Assembly (NCBI GenBank): GCA_034717495.1
Contig: JAYELL010000114.1
Coordinates: 1 to 61,125, forward strand
Reading direction: 5' to 3'
Source: Chloroflexota bacterium
Lineage (GTDB): Bacteria; Chloroflexota; Anaerolineae; JAAEKA01
Length of the DNA stretch: 61,125 nt
Shown: positions 9,738 to 18,101 of the stretch, one piece after another
Position numbering within the stretch: the first letter of the stretch is position 1
Layout of the letters: each line of letters starts with the position of its first letter
The notes under the pieces: model-generated
The model's input: only the letters and a program-made list of their open reading frames with translations
The model's database searches: none
Told to the model about the DNA's origin: nothing
Translations under genes and position numbers: made by a program

Positions 9738-10940
9738 GTGACTATAGATATGCCTCTCACTGTCCCTCTGGAGGGAAACACCCGACGGTTTCTCCAATCC
9801 TGCATTCGAAGCCGCTGGAATCCCGAATCGATGATCCAGGCGAAGCGACTTGCCAGACACGGGAATGTCGACTGGGATACCTTTTTGGATTTTGCGATTC
9901 AGTCCAGGATAGCTCCTCTGCTCTGGGGGTGTGTGCGCGATTATCCCGACCTGATACCGCGCCGGGTAGGAACAATGCTGGAGGCCTGTTATCAGAACGC
10001 GGCTATCCGAAACACACTCTATTCAGTCGAACTTGGTCAGGTTCTGGATGGCCTCTCATGTAGGGGACTCCCGGTGATTGTGCTCAAGGGTGCGGCTCTT
10101 GGAGATACGCTGTACCAGAACAAGGCCCTACGTCCCATATCGGATATTGATCTGCTTCTGCGTAAACCAGATATCTCGGCTGTTCTTGATCATCTTGGCA
10201 CGGACGGCTATCGACGGGATGTCAGCGAACCTCGAGATGGCATGGCGTTGGACTACGAAAGTGAATTGGTGGTGCAAAAACCAGGGCCAATTGATCTCAC
10301 GGTGGATCTGCACTGGCACCTGGTGGATTCTCCCTATTACCAACGACGAATGCCGTTGGACTGGTTTTGGAGCACTGCGGAGGAAGCTCGTATTGGCGGC
10401 ACTGAGGCGTTGGTGCTGGGCCTGGAGGCCAATCTCCTCTATCTGAGCGCTCATCACGTATTGCACCATCAGGGAGAGGGGGTTCGTTGGCTTATCGACA
10501 TCGCTGGATTGATCTCTGAGAACAAGGATCGCATTGACTGGGATTTGCTCCTCTTGAAGGCACAGGCATTTCAATTAGTTACGGCAATTCGGGTCGTATT
10601 GGCTCAACTGACCATTGAATGGGAGCTTCCTGGCCTGACGCCCCACCTGCTTGCGGCACAGTCGCTGCCGATAAGTAGAGAAGAGCGGCGGATCGTCAGC
10701 TGGATGATTGCCGATAACCGACCGGTCGTCCAGAGATTCTGGGCAGATCTTGCCAGCCTACCTGATTGGCGGTCCCGTATCCCTTATGCTTTCGCCAATC
10801 TTTTTCCAAATCCTGCGTACATGCAAGAACGCTACGGTCTCTCCAGTTCAGTGCTTGTGCCGTTGGCATATCCATATCGCTGGGTCTTAGGTTTATGGGA
10901 GCTGGCGTCGAGTCGGCGGGCCATGGAGGACGATGGATAG
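9738..10940 (+). CDS. Nucleotidyltransferase family protein (NTP_transf_5 type)
   Basis: The protein has 400 residues. GTG start at 9738 with AAGGG about nine bases before; ATG at 9750 is the alternative. The segment LPVIVLKGAAL (about 112-121), followed by LRPISDIDLLLR with Asp136 and Asp138, is the hallmark of the PF14907-type nucleotidyltransferase fold. There the DxD pair binds the metal-nucleotide. The remainder is alpha-helical with conserved His and Trp (LHWHLVDSPYY). Members of this family recur in gene clusters with PqqD-like proteins, S24/S26 peptidases and HPr-kinase-like proteins that tailor ribosomal peptides. The next two genes fit that set. The modified substrate is unknown. 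Confidence 0.75.
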   Translation: MTIDMPLTVPLEGNTRRFLQSCIRSRWNPESMIQAKRLARHGNVDWDTFLDFAIQSRIAPLLWGCVRDYPDLIPRRVGTMLEACYQNAAIRNTLYSVELGQVLDGLSCRGLPVIVLKGAALGDTLYQNKALRPISDIDLLLRKPDISAVLDHLGTDGYRRDVSEPRDGMALDYESELVVQKPGPIDLTVDLHWHLVDSPYYQRRMPLDWFWSTAEEARIGGTEALVLGLEANLLYLSAHHVLHHQGEGVRWLIDIAGLISENKDRIDWDLLLLKAQAFQLVTAIRVVLAQLTIEWELPGLTPHLLAAQSLPISREERRIVSWMIADNRPVVQRFWADLASLPDWRSRIPYAFANLFPNPAYMQERYGLSSSVLVPLAYPYRWVLGLWELASSRRAMEDDG

Positions 10941-11395
10941 TGTCCGACATGCGGGCCTCTTCGGGCAACGATTTTCCTCCTCTGCGGGATTGGCTGCCTT
11001 TATTGCAGGAAAGCCTGGCCCAGTCGGGGCGATTTCGCTGGCGGTTGCAGGGAACCAGCATGATGCCTACCCTGCCGCCTGGCTGTGAAATCGAGATTGT
11101 TCCGGCTCCAAAAGAGCTTCGATCGGGCCTCTTGGTCGTTTTTTCCAACGGCGCAACCCTGGTCGCACACCGGGTGGTACATCGGGACGGTCAATACTGG
11201 ATAACCCAGGGTGACGGGCGCTGGCATCCTGATCTCCCCCTGGATGCCGACCAAGTGCTGGGAACTGTGGCATCGGCCTATCAGGGCGAAAAACGTATAT
11301 GGCCCCGCCGTTTCGGGCGAGTCACCCGTTGGTTCTGGGTGGCCCGGGCCCATTTGTTGTGGACGCTTCGCCAGGCATGGCGCCTGACCCATTAA
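10940..11395 (+). CDS. S24/S26-type signal-peptidase-like protein
   Basis: GTG start at 10940 overlaps the upstream TAG by one base (TAGTG), with GGAGGA at 10925-10930, giving 151 residues. The start chosen avoids a long overlap with the nucleotidyltransferase. GTSMMPTLPPG (Ser40) is the S26 nucleophile box. LVAHRVV (His77) and ITQGDGRW (Asp92) match the Ser-His-Asp arrangement of archaeal/ER/SipW-type signal peptidases rather than the Ser-Lys dyad of bacterial LepB. There is no clear membrane anchor, which is unusual for a signal peptidase. Its role is probably processing a peptide within the cluster. An inactive or regulatory homolog cannot be excluded. Confidence 0.7.
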   Translation: MSDMRASSGNDFPPLRDWLPLLQESLAQSGRFRWRLQGTSMMPTLPPGCEIEIVPAPKELRSGLLVVFSNGATLVAHRVVHRDGQYWITQGDGRWHPDLPLDADQVLGTVASAYQGEKRIWPRRFGRVTRWFWVARAHLLWTLRQAWRLTH

Positions 11396-11422
11396 GCCGC
11401 CAGTCGGATCCGCCAGGACGCC

Positions 11423-12247
11423 ATGCAATCATCCCTTGACCTCTCGATTGCCAACATCGAATTCAGAATAACGACCCCATCGCCTGAATGGACGCAGCAC
11501 CTTCGCAGCCACTACGGTGATTTTTTAGCCGATGATCAGGCCACCTGGACAATCGACGTGGTGCAGGATTCCAATGTCAACCCACTTTCCGAGTCATGGG
11601 TTGTTCACGAGGAATCAGTGACCCGGTTTTGGATTGGAATCTACGGCGGGACGATCAATCTGGCTAACCAGGTAGCCCGGGTGGGTGTGGCAACACCACA
11701 GCAAGCCCCCTTCGCAGTTGATCGAGTGCTGGCCTTTGTCTGCATGCAGGTGCTTGCCCGGGAGGGCAGGGGGCTATTGCTTCATGGAGCAGGAATCGAG
11801 CGCCATGGGCAGGGGTTGGCCTTTTGCGGACCATCGGGGGCAGGCAAAACGACGGTATCACGTCTGGCCACCGACCCGCATGCAGTGCTGACCGATGAAA
11901 CCCCGATCGTATTGTTGACTGAGTCCCTTGCTATGCTGCGAAGTACACCTTTTTGGGGTGCCAGCACACCAGATGAACTGATCTCAAGAAGCAACCGGCA
12001 AGTGCCATTGCGCGCCCTGTTGTTCCTGGAGCAATGGCCGGCGTTTGAGTTGACGCCTTTGCAGCCGAGCGAGGCAGTCATGGCCCTGTTGGCGACCGAG
12101 AAAGTAGCGACCGAGCGAGTATCCAGCGCAATGGCATGGCTGACAGTGGCTGGCAAACTGGTTTCCCAGGTACCATCCTTCAGGCTGCGCTTCAGGCCTG
12201 ATCAGGAGCTCTGGGGCTTTCTCGACCGGGAACTCTTTGAGCGTTAA
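11423..12247 (+). CDS. HPr kinase-like (HprK-type P-loop) protein
   Basis: The protein has 274 residues. The central block LLLHGAGIERHGQGLAF is followed by the P-loop GPSGAGKT (136-143, Lys142) and then LTDE (Asp158). This is the layout of the C-terminal kinase domain of HPr kinase/phosphorylase. The N-terminal DRTGG domain and the HPr-specific loop are not recognisable, so carbon-catabolite control is unlikely. HprK-like proteins of this size occur in lasso peptide and related RiPP clusters, where some phosphorylate the peptide. It starts 27 bases after the S26-like gene and closes the set. A 343-base gap follows. Confidence 0.75.
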   Translation: MQSSLDLSIANIEFRITTPSPEWTQHLRSHYGDFLADDQATWTIDVVQDSNVNPLSESWVVHEESVTRFWIGIYGGTINLANQVARVGVATPQQAPFAVDRVLAFVCMQVLAREGRGLLLHGAGIERHGQGLAFCGPSGAGKTTVSRLATDPHAVLTDETPIVLLTESLAMLRSTPFWGASTPDELISRSNRQVPLRALLFLEQWPAFELTPLQPSEAVMALLATEKVATERVSSAMAWLTVAGKLVSQVPSFRLRFRPDQELWGFLDRELFER

Positions 12248-12407
12248 GATAGTCACCCGCGATGGCATAAAATGCGTGTCAATCGATTGGGTCCTATGTG
12301 CGGGAATGACGATTTCGAGGCGAGGGTTGCGCACATCCAATAGACGCAGTTACCGCCCCGCTGACCTTCCCCCTGCTTTTGATACACAATCCGTTTGATA
12401 GTGCAAT

Positions 12408-12435
12408 TTGTGGCATTTGGGACCCGTGGTATAAT
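12408..12435 (+). promoter_or_regulatory. Candidate sigma-70 promoter for the PD40 protein and tyrosine kinase
   Basis: TTGTGG (12408-12413), a 16-base spacer, then TATAAT (12430-12435). It lies 155 bases before the next start codon. Confidence 0.5.
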
Positions 12436-12556
12436 GATCATCTGGGCCAGACTCCGATCCCGGTATCTGCAGCTTCGATCTCTTACACTGGGCTGTCAAC
12501 CCTCTCTGCCGAAAGAGTACTGTAGGGGCGTTGCACAAACACTTTTAGTCTTCTAA

Positions 12557-12576
12557 ACCGGGGGCGGTCTCCCGGT
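12557..12576 (+). promoter_or_regulatory. Leader hairpin just before the PD40 gene
   Basis: ACCGGG (12557-12562) pairs with CCCGGT (12571-12576), followed by CTTGTTTG. It lies in the leader, directly ahead of the start codon, so it could affect read-through or initiation. The stem is short. Confidence 0.35.
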
Positions 12577-12589
12577 CTTGTTTGATGTT

Positions 12590-15031
12590 ATGGCAAACGA
12601 CCATGGTACCTGTCCCTACCTGGGACTGGAATTCGACTCTTCTGTCAGGCTAAGCTATGCCGATTCAGGGCATAGTTGTTTTGCTCTTCCCCAAAAAGGG
12701 CAGATAAGACCAGATCTCGAACATCAGACCCGCTTCTGCCTGGTTTCGAGCTTCCCGGCTTGCCCGAATTTCCAGACAGCGGAAAAAGGGGATCGGGCGC
12801 CAGAACCTGCGTCGCCACCTGCCAAAGAATCAAGCTCGGTGCCCTGGTGGCAGTTGGCCCTCTGGGCAATTGCCTTGTTGGCAGCAATTGGGGTTGTCTG
12901 GCGCCTGACAGATGTTTTGGCTCAACCTGACACAGCGAGTCAGGACACCCAGCCTGTTACTCAGGATACCACGCCCGTACCCGGTGATGAAACTCCCGCC
13001 GATTGGCCCACACCTGACCCGGCATACGTGGCCGCGGCAATTGTGGACGATCAATCGCCAACACCTGAACCAATGCCGCAAACTACGCCTAAACTGCTGG
13101 CGGATGAGACTCTGGTCTCATTGGTTCCTGAGCAGGGAGCTGTGGGCTGGGTCGGCAGCCAGCAGGCCAACGGAAGCAATCTAGGTGATTCCTACCTGCA
13201 TGCGGGGATTGTTCAGGGAGAGATATTTTACGGCATCCTTCAGTTCGATCTGTCCCGCCTGAAAAGGGGGGCGCCGGTTCGGCAAGCCGCGCTGCTGTTA
13301 ACTGGTCTGGACGATAAACGTCTCAACATGAATGGCAACGGCTCCTGGCAGGCTCGTTGGCTGGATCCTGAGATCAACGAGAGGTGGAGCCGGCAAGCCT
13401 TTCAGGATTTTCACAACGCGACCATATTGCAGTCGTTGTTGCCGGCTGTCGGCCCGACTGAATTATCACCCCTTGTTCCCAACAAGTTCGTGTTCAACGA
13501 TGATCAGGTGAGGTCTCTTGAACAAGCTATCTACGATGAAAGCTACCTGGTTGCCTTCCGCCTCGATGGGCCATTGACCACATCTTCGTGGACCGACGAA
13601 GATGGCAATCTTAGGGATGAGGATCTTTTTTCTTGGGACAGCGGCTATGGGCCTGCAACGCGGGGCAATTCTCCCGTGCTGCAACTTGTCATGGGTTCTG
13701 CTCCCGCAACGCCACCTGCTGTTCCGACCAGGGACTTAATTGTGGTCACCAGTACGCCAACCCCTGAAAATGTTTTGACCGTGGCAGCGCAGCTCCATAC
13801 GGCCACTGCTATCGCTGTTACTACTGGCACCCCCACCCCTACCCCCAGGGCCATGGTGACGGCGACACCCACGCCGGTCAATGAAGCCACGGCTCGGGCA
13901 GATCGGTTTTTTCTGGGCTTGCCACTGGTGATCACCGAGACCCCAACTCCGGCCAACGTGCTGACGGCAACCATGATTGCAATGCTTCAAACCGCCGAGG
14001 CTTTCACGACAGGCACGCCGACTCCCCTTCCCGAGGGATACATCATGGCGACACCTACGCCGACCTTTGTCGTCATTACTAATACACCCACGGCTCAAAG
14101 TGCCCGGGAATTGCTGGACCGAACCATCATCGAGGCGACCCGTACGGCGACAGCCGGTCCGCCGACGGAGATTCCCGTGGGAGTAGCTACCGCTACACCC
14201 ACACCAACCGGCACACCGCTGCCATTGAATCAGACCACGGTGGAGGCCAGGATCCTTCTGCAGACTGTAGAGGCCTTGACCATTGGGACATGGACGCCGA
14301 CGCCCACGGCAACCTGGACCCCGACGGCTACACCAAGCCCCACACCGGCAGCAGATGGAACGTCCCAACCCACAGTTGTGGTGCCCGAGGAGCCGGAATC
14401 TCTCACAGTGCCAATTCCTGAGCCGACGCGGGTTCCCTTGGGATCCACGCTTGGAACTGTAGCGGGTAAGCTTCTTTTCCTGTCGGATCGACTTGGCGAG
14501 ACCCGTATCTTTGCAATTGACAGTGATTGCGTGTATTCTCCTGAAGGCTGTGGCAACGTCCAGGCTGATCCTCTGGTCCAGGAAACTGCCTACATTCTGG
14601 CTCGGGATCAACAGAGTCTTGATATTGGCGGCAGCAGGCGAGTGATTGTACAATTGGACGCCCGCGGTGTCCCACAGCTTGCTGTAGTCGAGCTTGACAG
14701 CCATGACTCGAATGCGATTACCTCCCTTGAGGGCGCTGCGTACGATCCAGCGTGGTCGCCAGTGGACGATCTCATCGTGTTCGTATCCAATGATCCCGGC
14801 AACGATGAGATATTTACCATTGCCGCGGATGGATCTGGAGAGACCCGGCTGACCAACGTAGCTGCTTTTGACAAGCATCCTACCTGGTCTCCCGATGGTC
14901 AGACTATAGTCTTTTATTCCGATCGAGCGGGAGACCGTCGTCAGTTGTGGGTCATGAATGCTGACGGCTCTCAGCAACGCAACATAAGCAACAACCAATT
15001 CAACGATTGGGACCCCATTTGGGTAGAGTAA
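12590..15031 (+). CDS. Membrane-anchored Cys-rich / DNRLRE-like / Thr-Pro linker / PD40 protein
   Basis: ATG at 12590 is preferred (813 residues); TTG at 12578 is in frame. The N-terminus holds a compact Cys/His region (Cys8, Cys30, Cys50, Cys58, with His28 and His45) starting HGTCPYLGLE, which may bind metal. A single membrane segment lies near 87-107. Outside the membrane come a beta-sandwich of DNRLRE style (about 150-370; GILQFDLSRL), a long linker with many (A/T)TPTPT units (about 385-600) and a C-terminal PD40/TolB-like propeller with DPAWSP, HPTWSPDGQ and DWDPIWVE. The stop is 6 bases before the tyrosine kinase start, so the two are co-transcribed. A role in sensing or organising the cell envelope is inferred. 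It shares its linker and propeller design with the protein at 38233. Confidence 0.75.
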   Translation: MANDHGTCPYLGLEFDSSVRLSYADSGHSCFALPQKGQIRPDLEHQTRFCLVSSFPACPNFQTAEKGDRAPEPASPPAKESSSVPWWQLALWAIALLAAIGVVWRLTDVLAQPDTASQDTQPVTQDTTPVPGDETPADWPTPDPAYVAAAIVDDQSPTPEPMPQTTPKLLADETLVSLVPEQGAVGWVGSQQANGSNLGDSYLHAGIVQGEIFYGILQFDLSRLKRGAPVRQAALLLTGLDDKRLNMNGNGSWQARWLDPEINERWSRQAFQDFHNATILQSLLPAVGPTELSPLVPNKFVFNDDQVRSLEQAIYDESYLVAFRLDGPLTTSSWTDEDGNLRDEDLFSWDSGYGPATRGNSPVLQLVMGSAPATPPAVPTRDLIVVTSTPTPENVLTVAAQLHTATAIAVTTGTPTPTPRAMVTATPTPVNEATARADRFFLGLPLVITETPTPANVLTATMIAMLQTAEAFTTGTPTPLPEGYIMATPTPTFVVITNTPTAQSARELLDRTIIEATRTATAGPPTEIPVGVATATPTPTGTPLPLNQTTVEARILLQTVEALTIGTWTPTPTATWTPTATPSPTPAADGTSQPTVVVPEEPESLTVPIPEPTRVPLGSTLGTVAGKLLFLSDRLGETRIFAIDSDCVYSPEGCGNVQADPLVQETAYILARDQQSLDIGGSRRVIVQLDARGVPQLAVVELDSHDSNAITSLEGAAYDPAWSPVDDLIVFVSNDPGNDEIFTIAADGSGETRLTNVAAFDKHPTWSPDGQTIVFYSDRAGDRRQLWVMNADGSQQRNISNNQFNDWDPIWVE

Positions 15032-15037
15032 AGGCCA

Positions 15038-16657
15038 ATGGAACTTCGCCAGTATTTTGACACCTTACGCAAGTGGTTATGGCTGATATTGTTATCAACG
15101 GCTATAGCTACCGTGGCCAGTTTTCTGGCGACGCGCCAACAAGCACCTATCTATAGCGCCAGTACGACCCTGATGGTGGGTCAGACCCTGGAGAATCCCA
15201 ACCCGACAGGAAATGAAGTGTGGCTGTCCCAGCAGCTTGCTCAGACCTATGCAGAGCTTGCCAAACGTGATACCGTCAAGCGAGCTGCCATGAAGGAACT
15301 CAACCTGAGTTGGCTACCGGAATACACGGTTTCACTTGTGCCGAACACCCAGCTTCTGGAGATTCGGGTTGTTGATGTTGATCCTGTCAGGTCCCGGGAT
15401 GTAGCCAACTCGTTGGCTAACCAGTTGATATTGCAGAGTCCCAGCGAATCGGACCAGGATCGACAGGATAGACAACTCTATGTCCGGCAGCAACTTGACG
15501 AACTCGAAGAAAACATAGATTCGACTAAGGGGCGCATCGGTGAGTTACAGGGCGACCTGAGCGAGATGTTCAGCGCCAGGCAGATTGCTGACACACAGAC
15601 CCAGATTTTTGCGCTGGAACAGAAGCTCAATGGCTATCAGGCTAACTACGCGTCACTTTTGGGCTTCCTCGAGGGAGGGATCAATACGCTGCGGGTGGTA
15701 CAGGAAGCCAATCTCCCGGCTACCGCGATCGGACCACAGAAAATGATGACTATCCTGTTAGCTGCAGCAATTGGCCTTTTGCTGGCAGTGGCAGCCGCGT
15801 ATTTCCTTGAATATTTGGACGATACCCTCAAGGACCCGGATGATATCAAGGATGCGATTGATCTGTCGACTCTGGGTGCGATTACCCGCATTGAGGGCGA
15901 AGGTCCCGAAGAAAAACTGGTGACAGCTCTGCAACCGAAATCTCCGGTTTCTGAGGCTTATCGGATTCTGCGTACTAATATCCAGTTTTCGGCACTGGAT
16001 GACCCCCCGAAGACACTGTTGGTAACCAGTTCCAATCCTACCGAGGGCAAGAGCACTACCCTGGCCAATCTGGGCGTTGTGATGGCACAGCAAGGACAAA
16101 GTGTTGTGATCATCGATAGCGATCTGCGCCGTCCAGTCCAGCACCGGATCTTCCAGGTGCCTAACAACGCCGGGTTAACCAATGCGCTGCTTCAAGATAA
16201 ACCATCAGCAACTGATTTTCTGCAAACCACCCGGATCGATAACCTGAAGGTTCTTACTTCCGGGCCCCTTCCCCCGAACCCTGCCGAGCTGTTGGGATCG
16301 AGCCGCTTTCGGGAAATGCTCAAAGATATGGAGAATCAAGTCGACATTGTTTTACTCGATAGCCCCCCAGTGCTGGCGGTGACCGACGCGGCAATTCTCG
16401 GACGGCAGGTTGACGGCGTATTGCTAATTATCGACGCAGGAAAGACCCGTCGGCAGATGGCTGTTAGTGCCAAAGATTCAATGGAGAAAATCGGAACCAA
16501 TATTCTCGGCGTCGTGCTCAACCGACTCAAACCCCAGGGCTCAGGCTATTACTATTACTATTACAATCGCTATTACACCTATGGCGAGGATGGCACAGAT
16601 CAGAAAAAACGGCGAAGAGGGCCACGTCGACCCAGGACGGATCAAGCAAAGGCGTGA
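15038..16657 (+). CDS. Polysaccharide co-polymerase/BY-kinase (Wzz-CpsD fusion)
   Basis: The protein has 539 residues. The N-terminal Wzz domain starts LRQYFDTLRKWLWLIL (membrane segment about 14-31), then an extracytoplasmic coiled region (about 140-200), then a second membrane segment (about 237-258). The cytoplasmic kinase domain has Walker A around Lys338 (SNPTEGKST), Walker A' VVIIDSDLRRP and Walker B IVLLDSPP. A tyrosine cluster near 504-514 (GYYYYYYN, RYYTY) is the autophosphorylation tail of bacterial tyrosine kinases. Such fused proteins set chain length and export of surface polysaccharides through cycles of phosphorylation. No polymerase or flippase is adjacent. Confidence 0.9.
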   Translation: MELRQYFDTLRKWLWLILLSTAIATVASFLATRQQAPIYSASTTLMVGQTLENPNPTGNEVWLSQQLAQTYAELAKRDTVKRAAMKELNLSWLPEYTVSLVPNTQLLEIRVVDVDPVRSRDVANSLANQLILQSPSESDQDRQDRQLYVRQQLDELEENIDSTKGRIGELQGDLSEMFSARQIADTQTQIFALEQKLNGYQANYASLLGFLEGGINTLRVVQEANLPATAIGPQKMMTILLAAAIGLLLAVAAAYFLEYLDDTLKDPDDIKDAIDLSTLGAITRIEGEGPEEKLVTALQPKSPVSEAYRILRTNIQFSALDDPPKTLLVTSSNPTEGKSTTLANLGVVMAQQGQSVVIIDSDLRRPVQHRIFQVPNNAGLTNALLQDKPSATDFLQTTRIDNLKVLTSGPLPPNPAELLGSSRFREMLKDMENQVDIVLLDSPPVLAVTDAAILGRQVDGVLLIIDAGKTRRQMAVSAKDSMEKIGTNILGVVLNRLKPQGSGYYYYYYNRYYTYGEDGTDQKKRRRGPRRPRTDQAKA

Positions 16658-16693
16658 ATGATCCTGAAGACCACGGCACACTCAATATGCGAT

Positions 16694-16711
16694 CTGCGTA
16701 ACTCCAGTTAT
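16694..16711 (-). repeat. 18-base element, copy 1 (inverted relative to copy 2)
   Basis: The minus strand reads ATAACTGGAGTTACGCAG, identical to 45323-45340 on the plus strand. It overlaps the last codon of the radical SAM gene. Confidence 0.7.
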
Positions 16712-17889
16712 TGGATGGGAAGTGAGAGCTGGTGAGCCGGTTGACATCCGTCCAGGAGGATGTACGTGGCAGCCTTGTTTGCCCGGACCCCCAATTTCCT
16801 TAGATCCGACAGGGCTCGAAGTCTGGCCTGTCTGCGAGCACGCACGATAGCTGCAGCACCGACCGGGCCGATCCCTGGTACCCTGAGCAGCTGTGACTGA
16901 GACGCATCGTTTATCTCCAGGGGAAAATAATCAGGGTGTGATTCAGCCCAGGCGACTTTAGGATCCGCGTCGATGGGCAGATTGCCCGCCTGGCTAAATG
17001 GAAGTTCACTGGCACTGAATCCGTACTGGCGGATCAGGAAGTCAGCCTGGTACAGACGGTGTTCTCTCAGCGGGAGAGTCGGCGCCACTTCTTCCATGGG
17101 TGTGTCTTCCACAGGGCTGAAGGCCGAGTAGTACGCCCGGCGCAGCCCGACTTGCCGATAGAGCATCTGGCTTGTGAGCAACAGTTCCTGGTCGCTTTCA
17201 CCGGCCGGCCCGACCACAAACTGGGTGGTGGCGCCGGCACTTAACAGCTGCCTTCCCTTGTTTCGTTGATTCCGCACAATCTGCCACGCTCGCTCAAGGG
17301 GTTGGATAAGTCCTTGACGGAAATCTTTTTTGGGGGCCAGGTAGGCCAGACGCTGCTGGTTTGGAGCTTCAAGATTCACAGATAGACGATCAGCCAACTC
17401 TGCCGCTCGTTCAATCTGGGCCTGTTCAGCATCGGGCAATATCTTCAGGTGGATGTATCCTCGCCACTCGTATTTCTGTCGCACCAGCTCAACCGTGGCG
17501 ATCATTCGGTCCATGCTGCGAACCGTGCCAACAATCCCTGAACTCAGGAACAGGCCTTCTACCAGGCCCCTGCGCTGCATCTTGTCAAATGCTGCAGCAA
17601 GCTGTTCTGGTTCAAGGGTTGCCCGTTTCATGGAGCGACCGGCCCGGAAGGGACAGTAATAGCAGTTCTTTTCGCAGGCACTGGTCTGCATGATTCGCAG
17701 CAAGGGCACAGACCTGCCTCCTCGCCCCACAACCGTGGCTACCGACTCGCGCACGTCCGGAATTCTGCTGGAACGCTCAAGTTCGGTCAGAGGTGTTGGT
17801 CGACCGTTGACAGCACAAAGATCATATTGGGCGGCCCGGCCCAATAGGTTAAGCTTTTCTCGAAGATCGGGAGTACTATGTACATGCAT
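16708..17889 (-). CDS. Radical SAM protein with C-terminal helix-hairpin-helix (COG4277-like, putative DNA repair/modification)
   Basis: ATG at 17889 has GAGGAG about nine bases upstream (393 residues). A longer frame up to 17970 would run through the promoter. The cluster-binding motif is CEKNCYYC (Cys72, Cys76, Cys79; CxxxCxxC). The C-terminus carries a helix-hairpin-helix (LLRVPGIGPVGAAAIV, then ALSDLRKLGV), a non-specific DNA-binding element. The family is described as a putative DNA modification/repair radical SAM protein; in many genomes it neighbours a uracil-glycosylase-like gene, which is absent here. Its promoter is consensus and holds a LexA-type box, supporting a DNA-damage role. 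The reaction is unknown. Confidence 0.85.
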   Translation of the reverse strand: MHVHSTPDLREKLNLLGRAAQYDLCAVNGRPTPLTELERSSRIPDVRESVATVVGRGGRSVPLLRIMQTSACEKNCYYCPFRAGRSMKRATLEPEQLAAAFDKMQRRGLVEGLFLSSGIVGTVRSMDRMIATVELVRQKYEWRGYIHLKILPDAEQAQIERAAELADRLSVNLEAPNQQRLAYLAPKKDFRQGLIQPLERAWQIVRNQRNKGRQLLSAGATTQFVVGPAGESDQELLLTSQMLYRQVGLRRAYYSAFSPVEDTPMEEVAPTLPLREHRLYQADFLIRQYGFSASELPFSQAGNLPIDADPKVAWAESHPDYFPLEINDASQSQLLRVPGIGPVGAAAIVRARRQARLRALSDLRKLGVRANKAATYILLDGCQPAHQLSLPIQ

Positions 17890-17938
17890 CGCCGTGGGCT
17901 CCTCTTGAGAGGTCAAGGAACAGGTGTTCTTTGAATCC

Positions 17939-17967
17939 ATTATACGAACAAATGTTCCCGTTGTCAA
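17939..17967 (-). promoter_or_regulatory. Consensus sigma-70 promoter of the radical SAM gene
   Basis: On the minus strand TTGACA (17967-17962), a spacer of exactly 17 bases, and TATAAT (17944-17939). Both hexamers are perfect. The predicted transcript starts about 40 bases before the ATG at 17889. Confidence 0.85.
17945..17958. promoter_or_regulatory. Candidate LexA (SOS) box inside the promoter spacer
   Basis: CGAACAAATGTTCC fits the Gram-positive SOS operator pattern GAAC-N4-GTTC (half sites 17946-17949 and 17954-17957). It lies directly between the -10 and -35 hexamers, where a bound repressor would block RNA polymerase. Confidence 0.7.
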
Positions 17968-18101
17968 CACGATGGCTTCGCGCGAGACTGTTTCACCTTG
18001 GCAGGCGCGGCAAGCTATTTGATGCCGCCTCCTTGATAGAATCCGCCAACGGTGCTAGAATCGCTGACAAACCGTTGTCGAAAGGAGACATCCCGGGACT
18101 T

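Larger units (their letters stand above)
12248..12589. other. Intergenic region 12248-12589
   Basis: This stretch holds a candidate promoter (12408-12435) and a small GC hairpin (12557-12576). No convincing gene or RNA was seen; short frames here lack a ribosome binding site. Confidence 0.6.

Noticed and set aside
12433-12555. A 40-residue frame starting in the -10 region as a possible RiPP precursor
   Set aside because: It starts within the predicted -10 and lacks a ribosome binding site or leader/core pattern.
13736-14998. A 420-residue open frame on the minus strand
   Set aside because: It lies opposite the Thr-Pro-rich linker of the PD40 protein; period-3 repeats keep the antisense frame open. 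No family resemblance.
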